NCBI RefSeq assembly: GCF_024748615.1
Contig: NZ_CP087168.1
Span: 4,774,001-4,838,000 of the forward strand
Direction of reading: 5' to 3'
DNA length: 64,000 nucleotides
From: Pseudomonas sp. B21-048
GTDB lineage: Bacteria > Pseudomonadota > Gammaproteobacteria > Pseudomonadales > Pseudomonadaceae
This document shows positions 11,114-20,467 of the stretch, piece by piece. The notes under the pieces were generated by a model, which worked only from the letters and a program-made list of their open reading frames with translations, was not told the DNA's origin and did no database searches. A program made the translations under genes and the position numbers. Position 1 is the stretch's first letter; each line of letters opens with the position of its first letter.

Positions 11114-14047
11114 ATGCCCAAAGGATTGATTCGCGCTATCGGCGCCTTGTTGACTGCCCTGGCGCTTTATAGCCTGCTGGGTTTTTTGATTTTGCCGGGC
11201 ATCGCGTTGCGGGTTGCCAACCAACAATTGGCCAACTACGCCACCATACCCGCGACGATTCAGCGGATCGAACTCAACCCGTTCAGCCTTGAAGTCACTC
11301 TTTGGGGCTTGGTCATCGGCGAGCCGGGCAAGGAACAAGTGGGCTTCGAGCGCCTGTATGCCAACCTGCAGATTGACAGTCTCTGGACCAAGGCGTTGCA
11401 CCTGTCCGATATCGAACTGGACAAACCCAAGACCGAAATCCTTTTCGGCAAGGACGGCAAACTCAACCTGCTCGGCCTGTTCAACATCCCCGCCAGCGAA
11501 CCGACTCCGGTCGATCCGGACGCCAAACCATTCCCGCTGCGCGTGGAGCGGATCAAACTGGCCAGCGGCTCCGTCCATTTCGAGGATGCACGGCCCAGCG
11601 AACCCATCGAATTCCTCTACGACAAACTCGACTTCGAACTGAAAAACCTCAGCACCCTACCCGAAGACAGCGCCGACATGACGCTGGTGGCCGTCGGCCC
11701 GGCAGGAGGACAGATCGACTGGACCGGTAACTTCAGCCTGATCCCGATCGCGTCCGAAGGTAAGCTGAAAATCACCGATGGCAAGATGAAATCCTTTTGG
11801 CCCTATGTGCGCGATGCTGTGCCACTCGCACTCAAAGATGGGGTCGTCAGCCTTAGCACCGACTACAAACTCAACCTGGCCAAGGAAACCGAACTGCTGT
11901 TGAGCAACGTTGCCGTCAGCGTCGCCCCTTTCGCCATCCAGACTCCGGACGGTCGACCACTGGCGAAGCTCGAGCGGCTAGAGATCAGCGAAACCACCGT
12001 GGATCTGGCCAAACAGCAAGTGGTGGTCGGCAAGATCCGCAGCCAGAAACTGGAAACCTGGGCCGCCCTCGAGGCCGATGGGCAACTCGATTGGCAAAAA
12101 CTGTTCGCCAGTCAGCCGTCCAAAGCAGCCGCCAAGGCCAATGCCGAACCGATCAGTGCACCAGCAGCGGCCGATTCGCCGAAGCCTGCGCCGAGTAAGC
12201 CTTGGCAGGTGCTGCTCAAAGACGTGCAGCTACGTGATTATCAGGTGCACCTGGCCGACCGCAAGGCACAACCGGCGGTGGCGCTGGAGCTGGGCCCGCT
12301 GAACCTGGACCTGCAGAATTTCGACAGCCTCAATGGTTCCCCTTTCAATCTCAAGCTCGACGCCGGCGTGGGCAAACAAGGCAAGATCACCGCGGACGGT
12401 GTGGTCAATCTGGCCCCGATCAGCGCGAAGTTGAACGTGCAGACCCAAGACATCGACCTGCGCGTTGCGCAGTCCTACATCAACCCGTTCATTCGTCTCG
12501 AACTGCGAAGCGGCATGCTGGGCAGTGATCTGGCGGTCGACCTGAAAAGCACCGAGCCGTTGGCGTTCAGCGTCACCGGCCGTGCCCAGGTCGATCAACT
12601 GCACACCCTCGACACCCTGAAAACCCGCGACTTCCTCAAGTGGCAGCAACTGGTGCTCGAAGGCCTGAACTACCAGCATGGCGATAGCCTGTCGATCGAC
12701 AAGGTCAACCTGTTCCAGCCCTATGCACGCTTCATGATCAACGATGACCGCACCACCAATATCGATGACCTGCTGATCCCGCAACCGGCCGACTCCGGCA
12801 CCAAAACCGTCGCGGCCAAACCGGCAACCGGTAAAGAAAAACCGCTGGGCATTCACATCGGCGGCATTGCCATCAATGACGGTTCGGCAAACTTCGCCGA
12901 CTTCAGCCTGACCCCGAACTTCGCCACCGCCATTCAACAGCTCAACGGGAAGATCGGCACCATCGACAGCCGCCATGCAAAACCGGCTAGCGTCGACGTC
13001 AAAGGCAAGGTCGACCGCTATGCGCCGGTGACCATCAAGGGTTCGGTCAACCCGTTCGATCCGATGGCCAGCCTGGACATCGCCACCAGTTTCAAACGGG
13101 TGGAACTGACCACCCTGACACCTTATTCCGGCAAGTTCGCCGGTTACCGAATCCGCAAGGGCCGACTCAATCTCGACCTGCATTACAAGATCACCAACGG
13201 TCAGCTGCTGGCCGAAAACAAAGTGGTGGTCGAGCAGTTGCAACTGGGTGAGAAAGTCGACAGCCCAGATGCCGTGAGCCTGCCGCTGAAGCTGGCGATT
13301 GCCTTGCTCAAGGATGTCGATGGCAAGATTTCCATCGAGCTGCCGGTGAGCGGCGACCTGAACAACCCGCAGTTCAGTGTCATGCCGATTATCTGGCAGA
13401 CCCTGCGTAATCTGATCGTCAAAGCCGCCGCAGCGCCCTTCAAAATGATTGGCGGGCTGGTCAGCGGTGGTGGTTCGCAAGACTTGGGCACCGTGGCGTT
13501 CGCACCGGGTTCAAGCGACCTGAGCAAAGACGCCGAAGCGGCGCTGGTCAAACTGTCTCAGGCGCTCAAGGAACGTCCGGCGCTGCGCCTGGAAATCGAA
13601 GGCACCGCCGCCAAGCGCAGCGATGGCCCGCTGATTGCCGAGCAACGACTGGAGCGGGAATACCAGTACAACTACTACAAAATGCTCCAGCGCCGCGGTG
13701 ACAAGGTGCCGGCCCAGGCCTCGTTGCTGGATGTTCCGGACAACGAGAAAGGCCCGCTGCTTGAAGGGATCTACCGCACCCGCCTGAAGACCCAGCCGCC
13801 CGCCGAATGGAAGGATCTTGGCAAGGAAGAACGCAGCAAAAAAATGCGCGAAAGCGTGATCGGCTTCTGGAGTTCCAGTGAGGTACTGTTGCGTCAACTG
13901 GGGCAAGAACGGGCCAGCAGCATCAAGGATTATCTGGTGGACAAGGGGCAATTGGCCGATGACCGCGTGTACTTCGTCGACGCCAGCCTCGGTGAGGCTG
14001 AAAGCGATGGTCGCGTCGTAACCCCTCTGCACCTGGATGCCGAGTGA
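11114..14047 (+). CDS. AsmA-like DUF748 domain protein with split OmpA-like C-terminus
   Basis: A protein of about 977 residues with an N-terminal membrane anchor (LIRAIGALLTALALYSLLGFL) followed by a long beta-rich region with the DUF748 pattern (LRVERIKLASGSVHFED, GGIAINDGSANFADFSL). Such proteins resemble AsmA/TamB and are thought to act in the periplasm, perhaps in lipid transport. The C-terminus has an OmpA-like half (TVAFAPGSSDLSKDAEAAL ... LRLEIEG), then about 100 other residues, then a second half (ERASSIKDYLVDKG). ATGs at 11069, 11102 and 11114 are possible; 11114 puts the anchor close to the N-terminus. The stop overlaps the next gene. The function is not known. Confidence 0.75.
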   Translation: MPKGLIRAIGALLTALALYSLLGFLILPGIALRVANQQLANYATIPATIQRIELNPFSLEVTLWGLVIGEPGKEQVGFERLYANLQIDSLWTKALHLSDIELDKPKTEILFGKDGKLNLLGLFNIPASEPTPVDPDAKPFPLRVERIKLASGSVHFEDARPSEPIEFLYDKLDFELKNLSTLPEDSADMTLVAVGPAGGQIDWTGNFSLIPIASEGKLKITDGKMKSFWPYVRDAVPLALKDGVVSLSTDYKLNLAKETELLLSNVAVSVAPFAIQTPDGRPLAKLERLEISETTVDLAKQQVVVGKIRSQKLETWAALEADGQLDWQKLFASQPSKAAAKANAEPISAPAAADSPKPAPSKPWQVLLKDVQLRDYQVHLADRKAQPAVALELGPLNLDLQNFDSLNGSPFNLKLDAGVGKQGKITADGVVNLAPISAKLNVQTQDIDLRVAQSYINPFIRLELRSGMLGSDLAVDLKSTEPLAFSVTGRAQVDQLHTLDTLKTRDFLKWQQLVLEGLNYQHGDSLSIDKVNLFQPYARFMINDDRTTNIDDLLIPQPADSGTKTVAAKPATGKEKPLGIHIGGIAINDGSANFADFSLTPNFATAIQQLNGKIGTIDSRHAKPASVDVKGKVDRYAPVTIKGSVNPFDPMASLDIATSFKRVELTTLTPYSGKFAGYRIRKGRLNLDLHYKITNGQLLAENKVVVEQLQLGEKVDSPDAVSLPLKLAIALLKDVDGKISIELPVSGDLNNPQFSVMPIIWQTLRNLIVKAAAAPFKMIGGLVSGGGSQDLGTVAFAPGSSDLSKDAEAALVKLSQALKERPALRLEIEGTAAKRSDGPLIAEQRLEREYQYNYYKMLQRRGDKVPAQASLLDVPDNEKGPLLEGIYRTRLKTQPPAEWKDLGKEERSKKMRESVIGFWSSSEVLLRQLGQERASSIKDYLVDKGQLADDRVYFVDASLGEAESDGRVVTPLHLDAE

Positions 14048-14337
14048 TGAGCCTGCGATGGTGTCTGGGCCTGATGCTGATTGCCGGCCAGGCAGCGGCG
14101 GCCGATACCCTGCGCTGCGGCAGTCAATTGATCAGCGTGGGGGACAGGGCCGGCGAAGTGCTGCACAAATGTGGAGAGCCCGTGGCCCGCGACGCGTTGG
14201 GCTACAAGCGCAGCGCCAATCGGCGCGAAGAGTTTCAGGTCGAGGAATGGACCTACGGGCCCAACAGCGGGATGTATCAGTACCTGCGCTTTGAAGGAAA
14301 CCGGTTGGTTCGAATCACCAGCAAGCGTGGGAATTGA
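14047..14337 (+). CDS. DUF2845 domain periplasmic protein
   Basis: A 96-residue protein with a signal peptide (SLRWCLGLMLIAGQAAAADTL) and one compact domain with two cysteines (LRCG, HKCGEP). The pattern G-D-x-x-GEVLHKCGEP with a later VEEWTYGP and VRITSKRGN fits DUF2845, a small exported family seen widely in proteobacteria. The ATG at 14047 overlaps the TGA of the preceding gene (GTGATG could also start at 14044), so the two are coupled and may work together at the cell envelope. The role is unknown. Confidence 0.75.
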   Translation: MSLRWCLGLMLIAGQAAAADTLRCGSQLISVGDRAGEVLHKCGEPVARDALGYKRSANRREEFQVEEWTYGPNSGMYQYLRFEGNRLVRITSKRGN

Positions 14338-14404
14338 ATCCACCACAATCCAATGTGGGTACCAGCCCGCTCCCACAGTTGTTTTTGCGTTGCTCCCAAT
14401 AGAA

Positions 14405-14432
14405 CAGGCCCCGACACGAATGCCGGGGCCTG
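14405..14432. terminator. Stable hairpin downstream of the DUF2845 gene
   Basis: The arms CAGGCCCCG and CGGGGCCTG form a strong stem with a 10-base loop. There is no good T tract on either strand, so termination is possible but not certain. A shortened REP-like repeat (TGTGGG...CTCCCACA) lies just upstream at 14352-14375. Confidence 0.5.
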
Positions 14433-14538
14433 TAATGGCCACATCCTTGTGGCCTTCGCATGAACTCTCAAGTCGCGGCAGACGTATGACCCGGCCCGTC
14501 TACCGCACCTTCTCCCGGTCCAGGCGAGAAGCCTTGTT

Positions 14539-14895
14539 TTACTCGGACTTCAGGCCGTCAGCGGACACCGCTTTGACACCTTTGATGTTCTTGGCGATCG
14601 CCACGGCGGTTGTTTTCTGAGCGTCTGTCAGAACGGTCATGGAAGACAGGGAAACAACGCCTTTGTTGGTTTCGACTTTGATGTCGGTGCCTGGGATGCC
14701 TTTTTCGGTGACCAGGTCTGCTTTGACTTTGGTGGTGATCCAGGTATCGGAAACATCCTCTTTCGCTTCAGTAACTTCACCGGCGGCCAGCATCATGGGT
14801 GCCTGAGTCGCTTGGGTGGTCTCTGCAAATGCGGCGTTGGCCATAGTCAGGGTCAACGCGGTAGCAGTAGCGGCAGCGATAGCGAACTTCTTCAT
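14539..14895 (-). CDS. BON domain-containing periplasmic protein
   Basis: A 118-residue exported protein: signal peptide MKKFAIAAATATALTLTMANAAFA, a short linker, then one BON domain (ITTKVKADLVTEKG, IKVETNKGVVSLS, AVAIAKNIKGVKAVSADG). BON domains bind membranes or polymers and occur in OsmY-type stress proteins, but here there is one copy where OsmY has two. The start at 14895 is supported by AGGAG seven bases upstream and by the signal peptide; the frame is open further upstream without support. It is convergent with the DUF2845 gene, about 200 bases away. Confidence 0.85.
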   Translation of the reverse strand: MKKFAIAAATATALTLTMANAAFAETTQATQAPMMLAAGEVTEAKEDVSDTWITTKVKADLVTEKGIPGTDIKVETNKGVVSLSSMTVLTDAQKTTAVAIAKNIKGVKAVSADGLKSE

Positions 14896-15209
14896 ACGAG
14901 TAACTCCTGTATTTCTGGAAAGTCTGCTGCGTGTCTTGTCAGCAGGGTTACAGGAGATAGTGCGAACGCTGTGCCAACGACTCGATAAAAAATAAACACC
15001 GTAAATCAATAGCTTATAAAAAAAGGCAACTTTCGAAATCATGCAAATTGCATGACTACGAAATTATCTACATGCAACTTGCGGGTTTTAACGCAGGCCT
15101 AAGGCCATGAATTGTCGGGATTTTCTTGATTATCTAAATCGCCCTTAAATGCCGAGCAAAAAAATGCCCCGCGTCGTGGAACGCGGGGCCTTTGAAGGAT
15201 GAAAATGGA
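14896..15209 (-). promoter_or_regulatory. Upstream region of the BON gene with a palindrome, and pilA terminator
   Basis: This gap has no gene. A 17-base perfect palindrome, TCATGCAA-A-TTGCATGA, lies at 15039-15055, about 145 bases upstream of the BON start, and the half-site CATGCAA recurs at about 15071-15077. This could be an operator. The A+T-rich stretch 14985-15080 probably contains the BON promoter. The pilA terminator occupies the right end. Confidence 0.5.
15158..15192 (-). terminator. Terminator of pilA
   Basis: Stem GCCCCGCGT/ACGCGGGGC (15166-15174 with 15181-15189) is followed on the minus strand by a run of T residues (complement of 15158-15164). It lies just downstream of the pilA stop codon. 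Confidence 0.9.
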
Positions 15210-15620
15210 TCAGGCGCCAGTGCAGCCTTTAGGCGCGTATTCCTGTGCAGCCGTCGTGGCGCAAGTCCACCCACCGGCGAGCGTGCGCGTAAGTGTGATG
15301 GTTTTGCTGAGTACCGGCCCTGGAGCGTTGAGAATCGTGCAACCAATTGTACCTGCACCGTCAGAGGCGGTACCCGATGCCGTAATCGTGCAATTACCGG
15401 TGGTCAGCGTACCGCCGATCAGTGCGAGGGTGGGGTTAGTGCCCTGGTTGATGATGTCTTCGAAAGGCACTTTCAGTGCCGAAATTTCTGCAAGCGCAGC
15501 AGTGACTTTCGCCCGCGACTGGTACTTCGAATACTGCGGCAATGCAAACGTCGCCAAAATCCCGATGATCGCCACCACGATCAGCAGTTCGATCAGAGTA
15601 AAACCATTTTGATTTTTCAT
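15210..15620 (-). CDS. pilA: Type IV major pilin PilA
   Basis: A 136-residue prepilin with a short leader (MKNQNG, cleavage after Gly6), then the class III N-terminus FTLIELLIVVAIIGILA with Phe7 to be methylated and the conserved Glu at mature position 5. The rest has two cysteines near the C-terminus (WTCATT, KGCTGA), the usual disulfide-bounded loop, and two more in the middle. PilD (in the same window) should process it. The ATG at 15620 is the only start that gives a correct leader. It is divergent from pilB, the usual Pseudomonas arrangement. An RpoN promoter is seen upstream. Confidence 0.93.
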   Translation of the reverse strand: MKNQNGFTLIELLIVVAIIGILATFALPQYSKYQSRAKVTAALAEISALKVPFEDIINQGTNPTLALIGGTLTTGNCTITASGTASDGAGTIGCTILNAPGPVLSKTITLTRTLAGGWTCATTAAQEYAPKGCTGA

Positions 15621-15668
15621 AGACAGGCTCCATGCATGAGTCGAAATCTCATGATCTGAACAAGGCAC

Positions 15669-15685
15669 AGCACAGGTCATGCCAA
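15669..15685 (-). promoter_or_regulatory. RpoN (-24/-12) promoter of pilA
   Basis: On the minus strand the sequence is TTGGCATGACCTGTGCT, with GG and GC separated by exactly 10 bases as required for sigma-54. It lies about 50 bases upstream of the pilA start. PilR, encoded at 37549-38889, is the expected activator. Confidence 0.85.
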
Positions 15686-15846
15686 GCCGCGCGCCCCCCT
15701 GCCTGCGGGCCAAAAGCGCGCGGTAAAGATCTTTCCTACTCCAAGGATCCGCACTATCTGACACTTTTTGTCACCTCACCCCGGCTGGTTTGGTTCCACT
15801 GCTTGACTAGGCTATAAGTCATTAACTGTCTGCGTCCGGTGTCCCA

Positions 15847-17547
15847 ATGAATGACATTGCCCTTAGCGGTCTGGCCAAGCAATTGGTGCTGGCCGAACTC
15901 ATCACTGATCAAAGTGCGCAACAGGCGCATCAGCAAGCCCAACGCAATCGAATCTCGCTGGTCAGCTATCTGGTGCAAAACAAACTGCTGAAAAGCTGGC
16001 AGGTCGCCGAGGTGGCTTCGGAGCATTTCGGCATGGCCCTGCTGGACCTCAACTGCCTGGATAAGGACACCCAACCCCGAGGACTGGTCAGTGAGAAGCT
16101 GATCCGTCAGCACCATGCCCTGCCCCTCTGGCGGCGAGGTAACAAGCTATTCGTGGGGATTTCCGACCCGACCAATCATCAAGCCATCAACGACATCCAG
16201 TTCAGCTCCGGGCTGAACACCGAAGCCATTCTGGTCGAGGAAGACAAGCTCAGCGACGCCATCGAAAAATTCTTCGACAACCACTCCACCGGCCTCGAAG
16301 ACATGGCCGATGTCGAGCTCGACGGGCTGGACATCGAGTCGGTCGATGAGCAGAAACAGGACCCCATTGCAGGGCAAGATACCGATGACGCGCCCGTGGT
16401 TCGCTTCGTCCACAAGATGCTACTCGATGCGATCAAGAGCGGCTCTTCCGACCTGCATTTCGAGCCCTATGAAAAAATCTACCGCGTGCGGATGCGCACC
16501 GACGGCATGCTGCGGGAGGTCGCCAGGCCGCCGACGCAACTGGCCAACCGCATTGCTTCCCGGCTGAAGGTCATGGCCAGTCTCGACATCTCCGAGCGGC
16601 GCAAACCCCAGGACGGGCGAATCAAGATGCATCTGTCCAAAAGCAAATCCATCGACTTCCGGGTCAATACCCTGCCGACCCTGTGGGGCGAGAAGGTGGT
16701 GATCCGGATCCTCGACCCGTCCAGTGCACAAATGGGCATCGATGCCCTCGGTTACGAACCCGAGCAAAAAGACCTGTACATGGCCGCCCTCAAGCAGCCA
16801 CAGGGGATGATCCTGGTAACCGGCCCCACCGGTTCGGGCAAGACGGTGTCGCTTTATACCGGGCTGAACATACTCAACACCGTCGACATCAATATTTCCA
16901 CTGCCGAAGACCCGGTAGAAATCAACATCGAAGGCATCAACCAGGTCAACGTCAATGCCCGGCAAGGACTGGATTTCGCCCAGGCGCTGCGCTCGTTTCT
17001 GCGTCAGGACCCGGACGTGATCATGGTCGGCGAAATCCGCGACCTCGAAACCGCCGAAATTGCCATCAAGGCCGCCCAGACCGGGCACATGGTGCTTTCC
17101 ACCCTGCACACCAACAGCGCCGCGCAAACCCTGACCCGCTTGCACAACATGGGGATTCAGGGGTTCAACATCGCGACCTCGGTCAGCCTGATCATCGCCC
17201 AGCGCCTGGCGCGCAAACTGTGCAGCCATTGCAAGAAACCCATCGAGATTCCCCGCGAGGCGTTGCTCAAAGAAGGCTTTCCCGAGGAACGGATCGGCTC
17301 GTTCACGATCTATGAACCGGTCGGTTGCGATCAATGCAACGGCGGTTACAAAGGGCGCGTAGGGATTTATGAAGTGGTAAAAAATACTCCGGACCTGCAA
17401 CGGCTGATCATGGCCGAAGGCAATTCACTGGAAATCGATATCCAGATGCGCAAGGACGGCTTCAATGACCTGCGTACTTCGGGCCTGCTCAAGGCCATGC
17501 AAGGCATCACCAGCCTTGAAGAAATCAACCGGGTCACCAAGGACTGA
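15847..17547 (+). CDS. pilB: Type IV pilus assembly ATPase PilB
   Basis: A 566-residue cytoplasmic hexameric ATPase that powers pilus extension. The N-terminal MshE-like region (LAKQLVLAELITDQSA, LVSYLVQNKLL) is followed by the GspE domain. The Walker A motif GPTGSGKT is at about 326-333 and the Walker B region is DPDVIMVGEIRD. The zinc-binding cysteine pairs CSHC (459, 462) and CDQC (494, 497) are intact. Length matches P. aeruginosa PilB. pilC starts three bases after the stop. MshE-type N-terminal regions can bind c-di-GMP; whether this one does is not shown by sequence alone. Confidence 0.97.
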   Translation: MNDIALSGLAKQLVLAELITDQSAQQAHQQAQRNRISLVSYLVQNKLLKSWQVAEVASEHFGMALLDLNCLDKDTQPRGLVSEKLIRQHHALPLWRRGNKLFVGISDPTNHQAINDIQFSSGLNTEAILVEEDKLSDAIEKFFDNHSTGLEDMADVELDGLDIESVDEQKQDPIAGQDTDDAPVVRFVHKMLLDAIKSGSSDLHFEPYEKIYRVRMRTDGMLREVARPPTQLANRIASRLKVMASLDISERRKPQDGRIKMHLSKSKSIDFRVNTLPTLWGEKVVIRILDPSSAQMGIDALGYEPEQKDLYMAALKQPQGMILVTGPTGSGKTVSLYTGLNILNTVDINISTAEDPVEINIEGINQVNVNARQGLDFAQALRSFLRQDPDVIMVGEIRDLETAEIAIKAAQTGHMVLSTLHTNSAAQTLTRLHNMGIQGFNIATSVSLIIAQRLARKLCSHCKKPIEIPREALLKEGFPEERIGSFTIYEPVGCDQCNGGYKGRVGIYEVVKNTPDLQRLIMAEGNSLEIDIQMRKDGFNDLRTSGLLKAMQGITSLEEINRVTKD

Positions 17548-17549
17548 AC

Positions 17550-18767
17550 ATGGCGGTCAAAGCAGCGAAAATCAGCGTATATGCCTGGGAAGGCAAAGAC
17601 AAAAAAGGCACAAGAATGACCGGCGAATTGACCGGCCAGAATCCCGCGCTGATCAAGGCGCAGTTGCGCAAGCAAGGCATCAACCCGGGCAAGGTTCGAA
17701 AAAAAACCGCGTCCATTTTCAGTGCCGGCAAACGTATCAAGCCCTTGGACATTGCTCTGTTTACCCGGCAGATGGCGACCATGATGAAAGCCGGCGTACC
17801 GTTGCTGCAATCGTTCGACATTATCGGCGAGGGCTTCGACAACCCGAACATGCGCAAGCTGGTGGACGAGGTGAAACAGGAAGTCGCGGCCGGCAACAGT
17901 TTCGCCGCGGCCCTGCGCAAGAAACCCCAGTATTTCGATGAGCTGTACTGCAACCTGGTGGATGCCGGCGAGCAGGCCGGCGCTCTGGATACGTTGCTGG
18001 AACGGGTGGCGACCTACAAGGAAAAGAGCGAAAGCCTCAAGGCCAAGATCAAGAAAGCCATGACCTACCCACTGGCCGTGGTATTCGTCGCGATCATTGT
18101 GACCGGGATTCTACTGGTCAAGGTGGTGCCGCAATTCGAGTCGGTGTTCTCCGGGTTTGGTGCCGAGTTGCCGGCATTCACCGTGATGGTCATCGGCTTG
18201 TCGGAGTTCATGCAGGCCTGGTGGTGGATGCTGCTCGGCGTGCTGGCTGGAGCATTCTTCGGCGTGCGTCACGCCTTTAAAAAGTCCCCGGGCTTTCGTG
18301 ACCGGATGGACACCTGGCTGCTGAAACTGCCGTTGGTGGGCGCGCTCATGTACAAGTCCGCCGTGGCCCGTTACGCCCGCACCTTGTCGACCACATTTGC
18401 CGCCGGGGTGCCATTGGTCGAAGCTCTGGATTCAGTGGCGGGCGCAACCGGCAATATCGTGTTCAAGCGCGCGGTGTTACGTATCAAGCAGGACGTTTCC
18501 ACCGGCATGCAGCTGAATTTTGCCATGCGCACCTCTGGCATCTTTCCGAACATGGCGATTCAGATGACGGCCATTGGCGAAGAGTCCGGCGCTCTGGACG
18601 ACATGCTCGACAAGGTCGCGAGTTTCTACGAGGCTGAGGTGGACAACATGGTCGATAACCTGACCAGTCTGATGGAGCCTTTCATCATGGTGGTGCTGGG
18701 GGTTATCGTCGGCGGCCTGGTGGTTGCGATGTACCTGCCCATCTTCCAACTTGGCTCAGCGATCTGA
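17550..18767 (+). CDS. pilC: Type IV pilus inner membrane platform protein PilC
   Basis: A 405-residue platform protein that links the PilB motor to the growing pilus. It has two GspF domains, each followed by membrane helices: FTRQMATMMKAGVPLLQSFDII in the first, YARTLSTTFAAGVPLVEAL in the second. Membrane segments are visible at AVVFVAIIVTGILLVKVV and near the C-terminus (MVVLGVIVGGLVVAMYLPIF). Length matches the family. It sits three bases after pilB and two bases before pilD, so pilBCD form one operon. Confidence 0.97.
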   Translation: MAVKAAKISVYAWEGKDKKGTRMTGELTGQNPALIKAQLRKQGINPGKVRKKTASIFSAGKRIKPLDIALFTRQMATMMKAGVPLLQSFDIIGEGFDNPNMRKLVDEVKQEVAAGNSFAAALRKKPQYFDELYCNLVDAGEQAGALDTLLERVATYKEKSESLKAKIKKAMTYPLAVVFVAIIVTGILLVKVVPQFESVFSGFGAELPAFTVMVIGLSEFMQAWWWMLLGVLAGAFFGVRHAFKKSPGFRDRMDTWLLKLPLVGALMYKSAVARYARTLSTTFAAGVPLVEALDSVAGATGNIVFKRAVLRIKQDVSTGMQLNFAMRTSGIFPNMAIQMTAIGEESGALDDMLDKVASFYEAEVDNMVDNLTSLMEPFIMVVLGVIVGGLVVAMYLPIFQLGSAI

Positions 18768-18768
18768 T

Positions 18769-19641
18769 ATGTCCTTGAACGAATTTCTGAGTCTCAACCC
18801 GCTGGCCTTCACGATCACGGCATTGGTGATCGGTTTGCTGATCGGCAGTTTCCTCAACGTGGTGGTCTGGCGCTTGCCGAAAATGCTTGAGCGTGAATGG
18901 CGCCTGCAGGCCCATGACGTACTGGATTTGCCACCCGAAGCCCCCGGCCCGGCTTACAACCTGATACTTCCTCACTCCGAGTGCCCCGACTGCGGCCATC
19001 GGATTCGAGCGTGGGAAAACATTCCCGTGCTCAGTTACCTGTTTTTACGCGGGCGATGCTCCAACTGTGCGGCGCCGATCAGCAAACGTTACCCGCTGAC
19101 CGAACTGGCCTGTGGCGTGCTGTCGGCGTTCGTCGCCTGGCATTTCGGCTTCGGTTGGCAGGCCTGCATGGTGCTGGTCCTGAGCTGGGGCCTTTTGGCG
19201 ATGAGCCTGATCGATGCCGAGCATCAGCTGTTGCCGGACGTGCTGGTGCTGCCGTTGATATGGTTGGGGTTGATCGTCAACAGCTTCGGGCTCTTCGTCT
19301 CACTGCATGATGCGCTCTGGGGTGCGGTGGCCGGCTACATGGCTTTGTGGACGGTGTTCTGGCTGTTCAAGCTGATCACCGGCAAGGACGGCATTGGCTA
19401 CGGTGACTTCAAGCTCTTGGCGATGCTCGGCGCCTGGGGCGGCTGGCAGATACTGCCCATGACCATCCTGCTGTCATCGCTGCTGGGCGCCATCATCGGG
19501 GTGATTTTACTGCGCCTGCGGGACGCGAAAACCTCGACGCCGCTGCCCTTTGGCCCTTATCTGGCGATTGCCGGCTGGATTGCCTTGCTCTGGGGTGGTC
19601 AAATAACCGGCTTCTATTGGCAGTTTGTCGGTTTGAAATGA
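18769..19641 (+). CDS. pilD: Prepilin leader peptidase / N-methyltransferase PilD
   Basis: A 290-residue polytopic membrane protease that cleaves class III leaders (PilA, minor pilins, type II pseudopilins) and methylates the new N-terminus. Cysteine pairs CPDC (72, 75) and CSNC (97, 100) form the cytosolic zinc site. The catalytic aspartates of the aspartyl-protease pair are in LIDAEH (D149) and GYGDFK (D213). The ATG at 18769 follows the pilC stop and gives the normal N-terminus; the frame extends upstream into pilC. The last four bases overlap coaE. Confidence 0.97.
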   Translation: MSLNEFLSLNPLAFTITALVIGLLIGSFLNVVVWRLPKMLEREWRLQAHDVLDLPPEAPGPAYNLILPHSECPDCGHRIRAWENIPVLSYLFLRGRCSNCAAPISKRYPLTELACGVLSAFVAWHFGFGWQACMVLVLSWGLLAMSLIDAEHQLLPDVLVLPLIWLGLIVNSFGLFVSLHDALWGAVAGYMALWTVFWLFKLITGKDGIGYGDFKLLAMLGAWGGWQILPMTILLSSLLGAIIGVILLRLRDAKTSTPLPFGPYLAIAGWIALLWGGQITGFYWQFVGLK

Positions 19642-20261
19642 ATACCCCTGTGGAAAAACCCTGGATTCTCGGCCTGACCGGCGGCATCGGCAGCGGCAAA
19701 AGCGCGGCAGCCCAGCACTTCATCGATCTGGGCGTGCACGTGGTGGACGCTGATCATGCAGCTCGCTGGGTGGTCGAACCCGGTCGCCCGGCACTGGCGA
19801 AGATTACCGAGCACTTTGGCCCCGGCGTGCTGCAAGTCGACGGCCAACTGGATCGCGCGGCGCTGCGCAAGCTGATCTTCGAAGTGCCGGATGAACGCCG
19901 CTGGCTCGAAGCGCTGCTGCATCCGCTGATCGCCGAAGAAATCACCCACCATCTGGCCAAGGCACAATCGTCTTACGCGATTCTGGTTTCGCCGCTGCTG
20001 ATCGAGTCCGGGCAGTACGCCATGACCCAACGGGTCCTGGTGATCGATGCCCCGGAACAGTTACAGATCGAACGCACCCTGCAGCGTGACCAGACCAGCG
20101 AACAGCAGGTCCAGGCGATCCTCAAGGCCCAGTCCAGCCGACAGGACCGCGTGAGCCATGCCGACGATGTGGTGGTCAACGACCGCGACCTCGCCTGGCT
20201 GCACAGCGAGGTCGAACGCCTGCATCACTTTTACCTTACTTTGCGTGGAGGCCAGTCATGA
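19638..20261 (+). CDS. coaE: Dephospho-CoA kinase
   Basis: A 207-residue kinase for the last step of coenzyme A synthesis. It has the P-loop [11 protein letters not shown] near residue 13, [13 protein letters not shown] in the CoA-binding region, and [10 protein letters not shown] and [19 protein letters not shown] in the lid and core, all typical of CoaE. The ATG at 19638 overlaps the pilD stop (ATGA). Together with panBCD, this gives a second CoA-pathway gene in the window. It is linked to pilD in most pseudomonads. Confidence 0.97.
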   Translation: MNTPVEKPWILGLTGGIGSGKSAAAQHFIDLGVHVVDADHAARWVVEPGRPALAKITEHFGPGVLQVDGQLDRAALRKLIFEVPDERRWLEALLHPLIAEEITHHLAKAQSSYAILVSPLLIESGQYAMTQRVLVIDAPEQLQIERTLQRDQTSEQQVQAILKAQSSRQDRVSHADDVVVNDRDLAWLHSEVERLHHFYLTLRGGQS

Positions 20262-20458
20262 GCCAAACCCCAACCGTCGATTGCCCAACCTGTGGCGCCC
20301 CTGTCGAATGGAGCCCCGAAAATACGTTCCGGCCGTTCTGTTCGGACCGTTGCAAACTGATCGACCTGGGCGCCTGGGCGTCGGAAGAACACAAGATCCC
20401 GGTGAGCCCGGATGCCGAAGACGAACTGTTCAGCGAAGACTTCGACCCGCGTCACTGA
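20258..20458 (+). CDS. yacG: DNA gyrase inhibitor YacG
   Basis: A 66-residue zinc-ribbon protein with [10 protein letters not shown] and [11 protein letters not shown], the four-cysteine (CxxC...CxxxC) site of YacG. E. coli YacG binds GyrB and inhibits gyrase. The acidic C-terminus ([12 protein letters not shown]) is also typical. The start overlaps the coaE stop by four bases, so pilBCD-coaE-yacG reads as a single tight run. Confidence 0.94.
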   Translation: MSQTPTVDCPTCGAPVEWSPENTFRPFCSDRCKLIDLGAWASEEHKIPVSPDAEDELFSEDFDPRH

Positions 20459-20467
20459 TCCCGACCC

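Noticed and set aside
12230..13480. 416-codon frame opposite the DUF748 gene
   Set aside because: Low-complexity composition typical of antisense frames; no ribosome binding site or family motif.
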